Positions 17,624-23,478 of a stretch of DNA of 23,478 nt are shown here, in pieces. Origin of the DNA: CAYGXH01 sp964354485 (GTDB taxonomy: Bacteria; Bacteroidota; Ignavibacteria; UBA10030; SZUA-254); contig CAYGZY010000088.1 of assembly GCA_964354485.1 (NCBI GenBank), positions 1 to 23,478 of the forward strand. Reading direction: 5' to 3'. The translations under genes and the position numbers were made by a program. Every line of letters starts with the position of its first letter. Position 1 is the first letter of the stretch. Under the pieces are notes generated by a model. The model ran no database searches, had not been told where the DNA came from, and saw only the letters and a list, made by a program, of their open reading frames with translations.

Positions 17624-19201
17624 GTGGAGCCGGTTGTTACATCTGAAGAAATGCAGGCGAGAGATCGTTATGCAATCGAGAAACTGAAGATTCCCAGCAT
17701 CGTTCTCATGGAGAATGCAGGGCGTTGCGTGGTGGAAATAATGGAACATCAATTCGGTCGATTGCAGAATGCGTCCGTCCTCGTTATCTGCGGAAAGGGG
17801 AATAACGGCGGTGACGGATATGTAGCCGCACGTCACCTCTACAACAGGGGAGCTGATGTTACGGTTCTCTCTTTAGGGAAGGAGAACGAACTAAAAAACG
17901 ACGCGAAAATTAATTTCAAGATACTAAAAGAACTCGTGCGTAGAGAGAATCCCAAGCGGCTCAGGTTATTATTATACCGGTCCGGACGGATGCTGTCAGC
18001 CTTTACGAAAAGCGATTTTATCCTTGACGCAATATTCGGGACAGGTTTTTCAGGGGAGGTGAAGGATACGTATTCATCTGTTGTAGAGTGGATAAACAGA
18101 CAGTCTTCACGAGTCGTAAGTATTGACGTTCCGTCCGGAGTAGATGCCGACACGGGAGATGTGGTAAATACCGCTGTTTCAGCCGACCTCACGGTCACGA
18201 TGGCAAACAGAAAGATTGGTCTCCTGTGCGGTAAGGGTGCCGGCTTTGCGGGTACCGTCAAAGTTGCCGATATTTCTATCCCGAAAGAATTAAAAACCGT
18301 AAAATCCGCGAAAACATTCCTGACCGATGCAGATGATGTCCGGACTGTTTTACCCCGACGCCCGAAAAATGCGCATAAGCACAGCGTGGGAAAAGTTTTC
18401 ATACTCGCAGGTTCAACCGGCTTCACCGGCGCTGCAGCACTAACCTCTCAAAGCGCTCTGCGAGCAGGGGCAGGGGCAGTGATTCTCGGTACTCCCTTAT
18501 CTGTCTATCCGATACTCGCAAAGAAGCTAACGGAGGTAATGGTTCAACCGTTGCCTGAAACCAAAGACGGATCGTTGAGTATGACGGGTTATGAAGCAAT
18601 CAGTAAGCATATTTCATGGGCGGATCTGGTGATATGCGGACCGGGTATATCACGGAACAGCGAAACATGTCAGCTTATATGGCATATCATTTCAGAATGC
18701 GATAAACCCCTTCTTATCGATGCCGACGGCCTCAATAATCTCTCGGAAAAAATATCACTGTTAAAAAATCATCGAAGCCCCGATATCATTCTTACGCCAC
18801 ACACTGGTGAACTAGCCCGACTTACTGGTGTGTCTGCAGATTCGATTGAGAGAAATAGGATAACAGTTGCCAGACGAGTGGCGCAACAATACCGCATAAC
18901 TTTGGTTCTCAAGGGAGCACCGACAGTGATTGCAGACGAGGACGGTACTGTGCTCATTAATCCCACAGGGAATCCGGGTATGGCGTCTGCGGGTATGGGC
19001 GATGTGCTTGCCGGTCTCATTGGTGGATTATGGGCACAAGGGATGAATAAAACGGAAGCCGCGTATGCGGGCGTTTTTCTCCACGGGTACGCAGGAGATT
19101 TAGCACGCCTGAAATTCGGTGAAAAAAGTCTTTTAGCAAAAGATGTACAGGATCTTATTCCTCGTTCATTCCTTGAAATCGAAAGATCTAAAGCATTGTG
19201 A
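17624..19201 (+). CDS. nnr: Bifunctional NAD(P)H-hydrate repair enzyme (epimerase + ADP-dependent dehydratase)
   Basis: Repairs hydrated NADH/NADPH (NADHX/NADPHX): the N-terminal domain interconverts R and S epimers, and the C-terminal domain dehydrates the S form using ADP. N-terminal YjeF_N-type motifs: VTSEEMQARDRYAI at 5-18, GKGNNGGDGYVAAR at 57-70, DAIFGTGFSG at 135-144, and SIDVPSGVDADTG at 166-178. The C-terminal ribokinase-like domain (~240-520) shows LAGSTGFTGAA, CGPGISRN, LLIDADGLN, LTPHTGELARLTG, and NPGMASAGMGDVLAG with the likely catalytic D460. Its 525-aa length fits a fused enzyme. The GTG start at 17624 is preferred because the family N-terminus begins there. It lies just after nuoN, an apt neighbour since complex I consumes NADH. 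Confidence 0.94.
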   Translation: MEPVVTSEEMQARDRYAIEKLKIPSIVLMENAGRCVVEIMEHQFGRLQNASVLVICGKGNNGGDGYVAARHLYNRGADVTVLSLGKENELKNDAKINFKILKELVRRENPKRLRLLLYRSGRMLSAFTKSDFILDAIFGTGFSGEVKDTYSSVVEWINRQSSRVVSIDVPSGVDADTGDVVNTAVSADLTVTMANRKIGLLCGKGAGFAGTVKVADISIPKELKTVKSAKTFLTDADDVRTVLPRRPKNAHKHSVGKVFILAGSTGFTGAAALTSQSALRAGAGAVILGTPLSVYPILAKKLTEVMVQPLPETKDGSLSMTGYEAISKHISWADLVICGPGISRNSETCQLIWHIISECDKPLLIDADGLNNLSEKISLLKNHRSPDIILTPHTGELARLTGVSADSIERNRITVARRVAQQYRITLVLKGAPTVIADEDGTVLINPTGNPGMASAGMGDVLAGLIGGLWAQGMNKTEAAYAGVFLHGYAGDLARLKFGEKSLLAKDVQDLIPRSFLEIERSKAL

Positions 19202-19590
19202 ACAAGAAGCTTAATCACATTTTTCGTTACCAGTTTCCCGCTGTACTATGGGCAGTAATGATTTTCATCGCTTCATCAATACCTGCAAAATATTTACCAT
19301 CTCAAGCTTTTTTTGGTTTTGATAAAATCGTTCATATAACACTTTTTTTCATATTCGGCCTTCTTGTATACCGAGCTCTAGAACCGATCAATGGTTCGGG
19401 GCAAATAAACTTCGCTAGACTTTTTTTTCCCATTGCAGTCGTGATATTTTACGGAATTATGGATGAGATCCACCAAGGATCGGTGCCTGGCCGGACATTG
19501 GATGCCTATGACGCACTCGCCGATACTGTCGGGGGGCTCCTTGCGGGAATTTTAATATATTACAAACGCCGTAGAATTATTAAAGCATAG
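19198..19590 (+). CDS. VanZ-family membrane protein
   Basis: Small VanZ-like membrane protein of 130 aa with about four hydrophobic segments (~12-30, 41-60, 73-90, 105-122). Family features are FDKIVHITLFFIFGLL at 41-56 and MDEIHQGSVPGRTLDAYDAL at 88-107. VanZ was named for low-level teicoplanin resistance, but most chromosomal homologues have no proven role and I do not infer resistance here. The GTG start overlaps the nnr stop (GTGA), so translation is probably coupled to nnr. Confidence 0.85.
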   Translation: MNKKLNHIFRYQFPAVLWAVMIFIASSIPAKYLPSQAFFGFDKIVHITLFFIFGLLVYRALEPINGSGQINFARLFFPIAVVIFYGIMDEIHQGSVPGRTLDAYDALADTVGGLLAGILIYYKRRRIIKA

Positions 19591-19605
19591 AAATTTGTTT
19601 CAATT

Positions 19606-19636
19606 TTGGAATTTTACAATAAATTCGCTACTTTTC
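19606..19636 (+). promoter_or_regulatory. Putative promoter for tgt (TTG-N20-TACTTTTC)
   Basis: TTG at 19606-19608 (within TTTTG), exactly 20 nt, then TACTTTTC at 19629-19636. The spacer contains a 6-bp inverted repeat, GAATTT-N6-AAATTC (19609-19626). Transcription would start close to 19641, at or next to the tgt GTG. Confidence 0.42.
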
Positions 19637-19640
19637 TTTT

Positions 19641-20774
19641 GTGAAATTTGAGTTACTTCACATCGACGGAAATGCACGAACGGGATCTATTTCTACTGAC
19701 CATGGGATAGTGAGAACACCTGCTTTTATGCCCGTCGGAACTCAGGGGGTGGTAAAGGCCATCAATCAAAAAATACTTGAAGAAATCGGTGTTGAAATCA
19801 TTTTAAGTAATTGTTATCACCTTTACTTACGTCCCGGAATTCAAATTTTACTGAAAGCAGGCGGATTACATAAATTCATGAGTTGGAACAGACCGTTGTT
19901 GACAGATAGCGGCGGTTATCAGATTTACAGTCTGCCCGAATTCCGTAAAGTCTCGGATGATGGTGTTCAATTTCGGTCGCATATTGATGGTTCCCTCCAT
20001 AATTTTAGACCGGAAGATATAATTGATATCCAACGGATCATCGGATCGGATATCATGATGGTCCTGGATGAATGCACCGGATATCCGTGTGATAAAGCGG
20101 AATCGGAAAAATCCAATAATCAGTCAATGAGGTGGGCAGAACGATGCTGGGAACAATTCCAAAACACATCGCCATTATTTGATCACCGGCAGAGTCTGTT
20201 CGGAATTGTGCAGGGGGGTGTGTACGAAGATCTCCGTGAAGTATCGGCCTCTTTTTTATCCAAGATCGATTTTCACGGGTATGCGATAGGCGGATTAGCC
20301 GTTGGAGAGCCTGTTGAGATGATGTATACCATTGTTGAGGTATGTACAAGGATGCTCCCTTCGTTAAAACCTCGGTATCTGATGGGGGTAGGTAAACCCG
20401 AAAATTTGCTCGAAGCTATCGGCAGAGGCGTGGATCTTTTCGACTGCGTTCTACCGACCCGAAACGGCAGAAATGCCGGTTTCTTCACAAAAAACGGAGA
20501 ACTCACGATCACGAATTCCCAATTTAAAGAAGATTTTACGCCAATAGACGACCATTGCGGATGTTACACGTGCAGGAATTTTTCACGTTCCTATCTCCGG
20601 CATCTTTTTATTTCAAAGGAAATCCTCGGATTGGAACTGGCCACCATTCATAATTTGTATTACTATCAGTGGCTCATGCGCGGCGCGCAGGAAGCTATTC
20701 TGCAGAACCGCTATGAAACTTGGAAAATGGAACAGCTGGCGTCTTACCAGCAGGAATTAGCAATATATTCATAA
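19641..20774 (+). CDS. tgt: Queuine/preQ1 tRNA-guanine transglycosylase
   Basis: Exchanges guanine at position 34 of GUN-anticodon tRNAs for preQ1 in queuosine synthesis. At 377 aa it is of normal length. Catalytic residues: D89 in LTDSGGYQ (general acid/base) and D268 in DLFDCVLPTRNGRNAG (nucleophile). Zinc ligands are C306, C308, C311 (CGCYTC) and H337 (ATIHNLYYY). All match the E. coli enzyme with a constant shift of four residues. The GTG start at 19641 is supported because MKFELLHIDGNARTG is the usual N-terminus; there is no ribosome binding site before it. yajC follows 9 nt downstream, a common pairing. queA is not in the window. Confidence 0.96.
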   Translation: MKFELLHIDGNARTGSISTDHGIVRTPAFMPVGTQGVVKAINQKILEEIGVEIILSNCYHLYLRPGIQILLKAGGLHKFMSWNRPLLTDSGGYQIYSLPEFRKVSDDGVQFRSHIDGSLHNFRPEDIIDIQRIIGSDIMMVLDECTGYPCDKAESEKSNNQSMRWAERCWEQFQNTSPLFDHRQSLFGIVQGGVYEDLREVSASFLSKIDFHGYAIGGLAVGEPVEMMYTIVEVCTRMLPSLKPRYLMGVGKPENLLEAIGRGVDLFDCVLPTRNGRNAGFFTKNGELTITNSQFKEDFTPIDDHCGCYTCRNFSRSYLRHLFISKEILGLELATIHNLYYYQWLMRGAQEAILQNRYETWKMEQLASYQQELAIYS

Positions 20775-20783
20775 ACTAAACGA

Positions 20784-21137
20784 ATGGAGATAAAATTGAA
20801 TATTATTCAGATCTTCGCAATGGCACAACCGCAGGGTGGTAACGGAGGGGGTAGTATGTTCAGCACTCTCATCATGTTTGCCCTGATCATTCTCATTTTC
20901 TATTTTATGATTCTCCGCCCTCAGCAGAAGAGACAGAAGCAACGCGAAAAGATGCTTACGGAGATTCAAAAAGGCGATAAAGTTGTAACTGCCGGCGGTA
21001 TCCACGGTACCATCGTCGGTATTGAAGAAAAAACATACGTTGTACAGATCGCAGATAATGTAAAAGTAAAAATGGACAAAAGCGCCGTTGCGAGCGTTGT
21101 AAAGAGTACGAGCGAAGCTGTAGGGAAGACAAGTTAA
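20784..21137 (+). CDS. yajC: Preprotein translocase subunit YajC
   Basis: Accessory subunit of the Sec translocon (SecDF-YajC). One membrane helix (~25-44: MFSTLIMFALIILIFYFMIL) is followed by the signature RPQQKRQKQREKML and a soluble domain with KGDKVVTAGGIHGTIVGI. The 117-aa length is typical. Two starts are possible: ATG 20784, with no ribosome binding site, or TTG 20796, which has GGAGA five nt upstream and gives the short MNIIQIFAMAQPQGG N-terminus seen in related YajC proteins. I give the ATG as the outer limit but consider the TTG about as likely. secD/secF do not follow here; ribBA does. Confidence 0.92.
   Translation: MEIKLNIIQIFAMAQPQGGNGGGSMFSTLIMFALIILIFYFMILRPQQKRQKQREKMLTEIQKGDKVVTAGGIHGTIVGIEEKTYVVQIADNVKVKMDKSAVASVVKSTSEAVGKTS
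20786..20790 (+). promoter_or_regulatory. Possible ribosome binding site for a TTG start of yajC
   Basis: GGAGA lies 5 nt before the in-frame TTG at 20796 and inside the reading frame opened by ATG 20784, so it would serve only the shorter start. Confidence 0.35.
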
Positions 21138-21150
21138 GGATTGAATCATC

Positions 21151-22377
21151 GTGAGCAGGACAGATATTAAACTCAGCACCGTTGAAGAAGCGATTGATGA
21201 TTTCCGTCAGGGAAAGATCGTTATCGTTGTCGATGATGAAGATCGCGAGAATGAGGGAGATTTTGTCCTTGCCGCTGAAAAGTGCACCCCGGATGCCATA
21301 AATTTCATGGCAAAACATGGGAGGGGAATTATATGTGTAGCTCTTACACCAAAGCGAACGGAGGAATTGACTCTCGATATGATGGTCGAGCGTAATTCAT
21401 CGCTTCACGAGACTTCTTTCACCGTTTCAGTAGATTACCTGCATGGGACCACAACTGGAGTATCTGCGTATGACCGTAATGCCACCGTGCATGCACTGAT
21501 CGATCCCGGTACAAAGCCCGCTGATCTTGCAAGACCGGGTCATATATTTCCACTCCGCGCGATGGAAGGTGGGATACTCAGGCGGGCCGGACATACGGAA
21601 GCAGTCGTCGATCTCTGTAACCTCGCCGGACTCTGCCCAGCGGGGGTACTCTGTGAGATCATGAACGACGACGGCACCATGGCTCGTGTTCCTGATCTGG
21701 TGAAGTTGGCGTCCCATTTCCGGCTTCATATTATAACTGTGCAAGACCTGATACATTATCGTACCGGGAAGGAAAAACTCATCTCTCGTGTTGTTTCGAC
21801 ACATTTACCGACGAAGTACGGTGAATTCATCATTCACGTATATCGCAGCGCGCACGATAATAAGGAACATATTGCTCTTGTGAAAGGAAATATCGAACCA
21901 GACAAACCGGTTCTTGTCCGGGTGCATTCCGAATGTCTGACGGGTGATGTTTTTGGTTCTATACGGTGCGATTGCAACGATCAGTTAACAAGCGCAATGT
22001 CCATGGTCGAGAAGGAGGGATGCGGTGTCATTCTATACATGCGACAGGAAGGGCGTGGAATCGGTTTATTGAATAAACTGAAAGCATATAAACTACAGGA
22101 TACCGGTTATGATACCGTGGAAGCTAATGAAAAGCTTGGTTTTCTACCCGATCTTAGGGATTACGGCATCGGGGCACAGATTCTACGCGATCTCGGTATC
22201 GGTAAGATAAGGCTCATGACCAACAATCCGAAAAAAATTATAGGATTAAGGGGATACGGACTTGATATCGTCGAACGGGTACCGCTGGAGTCCCAACCCC
22301 ATGCTCATAATGAAAGGTACCTGAAGACAAAACGGGATAAATTAGGGCATCTCCTGCTACTTGATAAGTCGAAGTAA
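21151..22377 (+). CDS. ribBA: Bifunctional 3,4-dihydroxy-2-butanone 4-phosphate synthase / GTP cyclohydrolase II
   Basis: Makes both precursors of riboflavin: RibB turns ribulose 5-phosphate into the four-carbon unit, and RibA opens GTP to the pyrimidine precursor. The RibB domain (~1-205) shows DDEDRENEGD at 28-37, RPGHIFPLRA at ~128-137, and GHTEAVVDL at 147-155. The RibA domain (~208-405) shows the zinc site HSECLTGDVFGSIRCDCNDQ, with C262, C273 and C275, and RQEGRGIGL at 298-306. Both catalytic sets look intact, so a true fusion rather than a degenerate RibA-like tail. The GTG start has AAGGA upstream. No FMN riboswitch fits in the 13-nt gap to yajC. A strong terminator follows. Flavin supply suits the neighbouring complex I genes, but no regulatory link is visible. 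Confidence 0.96.
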   Translation: MSRTDIKLSTVEEAIDDFRQGKIVIVVDDEDRENEGDFVLAAEKCTPDAINFMAKHGRGIICVALTPKRTEELTLDMMVERNSSLHETSFTVSVDYLHGTTTGVSAYDRNATVHALIDPGTKPADLARPGHIFPLRAMEGGILRRAGHTEAVVDLCNLAGLCPAGVLCEIMNDDGTMARVPDLVKLASHFRLHIITVQDLIHYRTGKEKLISRVVSTHLPTKYGEFIIHVYRSAHDNKEHIALVKGNIEPDKPVLVRVHSECLTGDVFGSIRCDCNDQLTSAMSMVEKEGCGVILYMRQEGRGIGLLNKLKAYKLQDTGYDTVEANEKLGFLPDLRDYGIGAQILRDLGIGKIRLMTNNPKKIIGLRGYGLDIVERVPLESQPHAHNERYLKTKRDKLGHLLLLDKSK

Positions 22378-22385
22378 TTTTTTAC

Positions 22386-22416
22386 TTGCATTTGTAGATC
22401 TCATGTCGTAGATTAT
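22386..22416 (+). promoter_or_regulatory. Promoter-like motif just upstream of the ribBA terminator (TTG-N20-TAGATTAT)
   Basis: TTG at 22386-22388, exactly 20 nt, then TAGATTAT at 22409-22416. Same layout as the motifs before nuoJ, nuoN and tgt, but its predicted start (about 22422) lies only a few bases before the terminator hairpin. It may drive greA with read-through, make a tiny terminated RNA, or be chance. Confidence 0.28.
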
Positions 22417-22429
22417 TGAAAGAAGCTTC

Positions 22430-22466
22430 AATAGCCATCACTCTGTGCGTGATGGCTATTATTTTT
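22430..22466 (+). terminator. Rho-independent terminator after ribBA
   Basis: Perfect 12-bp stem (AATAGCCATCAC at 22430-22441 with GTGATGGCTATT at 22449-22460), a 7-nt loop TCTGTGC, then ATTTTT. It lies about 50 nt after the ribBA stop and separates ribBA from greA. Confidence 0.85.
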
Positions 22467-22514
22467 ACATCATGACAGTATAAAAAAAATACATATATCT
22501 TTCATGGCGGATTG

Positions 22515-23000
22515 ATGAATGAGGGAAAAAATAACGGCGTAATCTACCTCACTCGGGAGAGACTTGTCGAGCTCGAGAAGGAACTGCACGACCTGAGACT
22601 GCACGGCCGGGCAGAAATTGCGCAGAAAATCCAAGATGCGAGGAGCCACGGCGATCTTACGGAAAATGCTGAATACGATGCTGCGAAAGAGGCACAGCAG
22701 CATCATGAGCTGAAAATCGCCAAACTGGAACAAACCCTGGCGCGCGCGCGAATCATAGAACGAAAAGATTTACCCAATGATAAGGTTTACATCCTCTCGA
22801 CCGTCACGTTGAAGGATATGAAAACGAAGGAGACGGTAATTTACACGCTCGTATCTCCCGAAGAAGCTAATTTTGAGCTTAATAAAATTTCTGTAACATC
22901 TCCCATAGGTAAAGGTTTACTCGGAAAGACGCAGGGAGAGAAGTTAAAAATTTCTGTGCCTGCTGGCACACTGGAATATCAGATTCTAGAGATAACATAA
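22515..23000 (+). CDS. greA: Transcription elongation factor GreA
   Basis: Binds the RNA polymerase secondary channel and stimulates cleavage of the transcript 3' end in backtracked complexes. The 161-aa protein has the N-terminal coiled coil (~10-80) and a C-terminal FKBP-like domain (~85-160). The tip carries HGDLTENAEYDAAKE with acidic residues D47 and E50, the pair needed for cleavage. The C-terminal domain shows SPIGKGLLGKTQGEKLKISV. ATG 22515 is preferred over the TTG just before it; GGCGGA upstream is a weak ribosome binding site. TATCTTTC at 22496-22503 resembles a -7 element but has no good -33 partner. Confidence 0.95.
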   Translation: MNEGKNNGVIYLTRERLVELEKELHDLRLHGRAEIAQKIQDARSHGDLTENAEYDAAKEAQQHHELKIAKLEQTLARARIIERKDLPNDKVYILSTVTLKDMKTKETVIYTLVSPEEANFELNKISVTSPIGKGLLGKTQGEKLKISVPAGTLEYQILEIT

Positions 23001-23029
23001 AGTATATGTGACTACGTGCATAGCGGTTA

Positions 23030-23478
23030 ATGCCAGTCAACCTCGAGATTAAAGCCTACCTCGGCAATTCAAAAAATGCTCTGCTCAGGGCAGGAATGTT
23101 AGATGCCCGAACCGAAGAGGTTCAGCATCAGAAAAATACTTATTTCCATATCAGGGCAGGGCGGCTTAAACTGCGCGAGATGCCCGGCAGGTATTCCGAA
23201 TTGATATACTACAACCGGGAAGAATCGGATGATATACGTCGGACAGATTACACGGTCTATAAATTTCCCCCTGAAAAAAATCTGGGACTGATTCTCGGAC
23301 AAGCATTAGGTGTTATCACAGTTGTAATTAAGCACTGGCATCTTTTTGTCTATCGAGGTGCGCGCATCCATATAGATGACGTCGAAGGACTCAGTTGGTT
23401 CATAGAATTTGAAGTCTCCCTCGAGTCTGATCGGGACCGGGTGGAACAAATGGTGAACCGACTCTTTGAAACATTTAA
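23030..23478 (+). CDS. CYTH-domain protein, CyaB/class IV adenylate cyclase-like (3' partial)
   Basis: The frame opens at ATG 23030 and is still open at the last base, giving 149 complete codons; the stop lies beyond the window. The N-terminus NLEIKAYL matches the ExK strand of CYTH proteins of the CyaB type. Further motifs are RLKLRE (K47, R49), ELIYYNREE (R63), RIHIDDVEGL (112-121) and WFIEFEVSLE (123-132), all in the expected order. CYTH enzymes act on triphosphates with divalent metal ions: adenylate cyclase, thiamine triphosphatase or inorganic triphosphatase. The activity cannot be told apart here. The usual VxKxR motif reads VIKHW (99-103), so one basic residue is replaced. It lies 29 nt after greA with no obvious ribosome binding site. 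Confidence 0.8.
   Translation, partial: MPVNLEIKAYLGNSKNALLRAGMLDARTEEVQHQKNTYFHIRAGRLKLREMPGRYSELIYYNREESDDIRRTDYTVYKFPPEKNLGLILGQALGVITVVIKHWHLFVYRGARIHIDDVEGLSWFIEFEVSLESDRDRVEQMVNRLFETF

Noticed and set aside
17839..18426. 195-codon open frame on the minus strand
   Set aside because: Fully antisense to nnr, which shows conserved motifs throughout this stretch; the product is low-complexity Ser/Thr/Phe-rich with no family resemblance.
21138..21150. FMN riboswitch upstream of ribBA
   Set aside because: Only 13 nt separate yajC and ribBA and no conserved FMN aptamer pattern was noticed around them.
22741..22750. CG dinucleotide run (possible slippage or Z-DNA tract)
   Set aside because: It encodes ordinary Ala-Arg residues in the GreA coiled coil and is only 10 nt long.
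1..23478. CRISPR array, tRNA, rRNA, insertion sequence, phage or defence genes
   Set aside because: No repeat-spacer pattern, cloverleaf, transposase or integrase motif or flanking repeats were seen; genes and gaps all read as chromosomal housekeeping and signalling DNA.

Overview
The window is ordinary-looking bacterial chromosome, about 23.5 kb and moderately AT-rich, and almost wholly coding. Every convincing gene is on the + strand. Several traits suggest the Bacteroidota/Chlorobi/Ignavibacteria/Rhodothermus side of the tree. These are a very large soluble PAS/GAF sensor kinase, an NhaD-like antiporter inside a nuo cluster, a fused RibBA, a short Bacteroidota-style YajC N-terminus, and intergenic promoter-like motifs of the form TTG-N20-TAnnTT, close to the Bacteroidota -33/-7 consensus. 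This placement is inference; no rRNA or tRNA gene is present to test it.

Region 1 (1-5854): the 3' end of a gene for a giant multi-PAS/multi-GAF histidine kinase, cut by the left edge, followed 9 nt later by its likely partner response regulator. The regulator carries a C-terminal tail that looks like a histidine-less DHp domain. Region 2 (5873-10102): asparaginyl-tRNA synthetase, an ABC-2 type export pair (an ATPase with an unusual two-helix membrane tail, then a NatB-like permease), and a small secreted beta-barrel-like protein. Spacing is tight throughout regions 1 and 2, so they may form one transcription unit.

Region 3 (10099-17618): the membrane arm of respiratory complex I, nuoJ-nuoK-nuoL-nuoM, then an NhaD/CitMHS-like sodium:proton antiporter overlapping nuoM by 4 nt, then nuoN. 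nuoA-nuoI are not in the window. A promoter-like motif lies before nuoJ and another before nuoN. Proton-pumping subunits and a Na+/H+ exchanger made together would link respiratory proton motive force to sodium handling.

Region 4 (17624-22377): housekeeping genes, namely bifunctional NAD(P)HX repair enzyme (nnr), a VanZ-family membrane protein, tRNA-guanine transglycosylase (tgt), YajC and RibBA. Four of these five start at GTG, and YajC has a plausible TTG start. A perfect 12-bp terminator hairpin follows ribBA. Region 5 (22515-23478): greA, then a CYTH-domain (CyaB-like) gene that runs off the right edge.

No CRISPR array, insertion sequence, integrase, tRNA or clear gene-transfer signature was seen. 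No gene-free stretch exceeds 300 bases; the longest is about 137 bases, between ribBA and greA. I found no wholly new system. The points most worth a second look are the antiporter inside the nuo cluster, the repeated promoter spacing, the histidine-less DHp tail on the regulator, and the membrane tail on the ABC ATPase.
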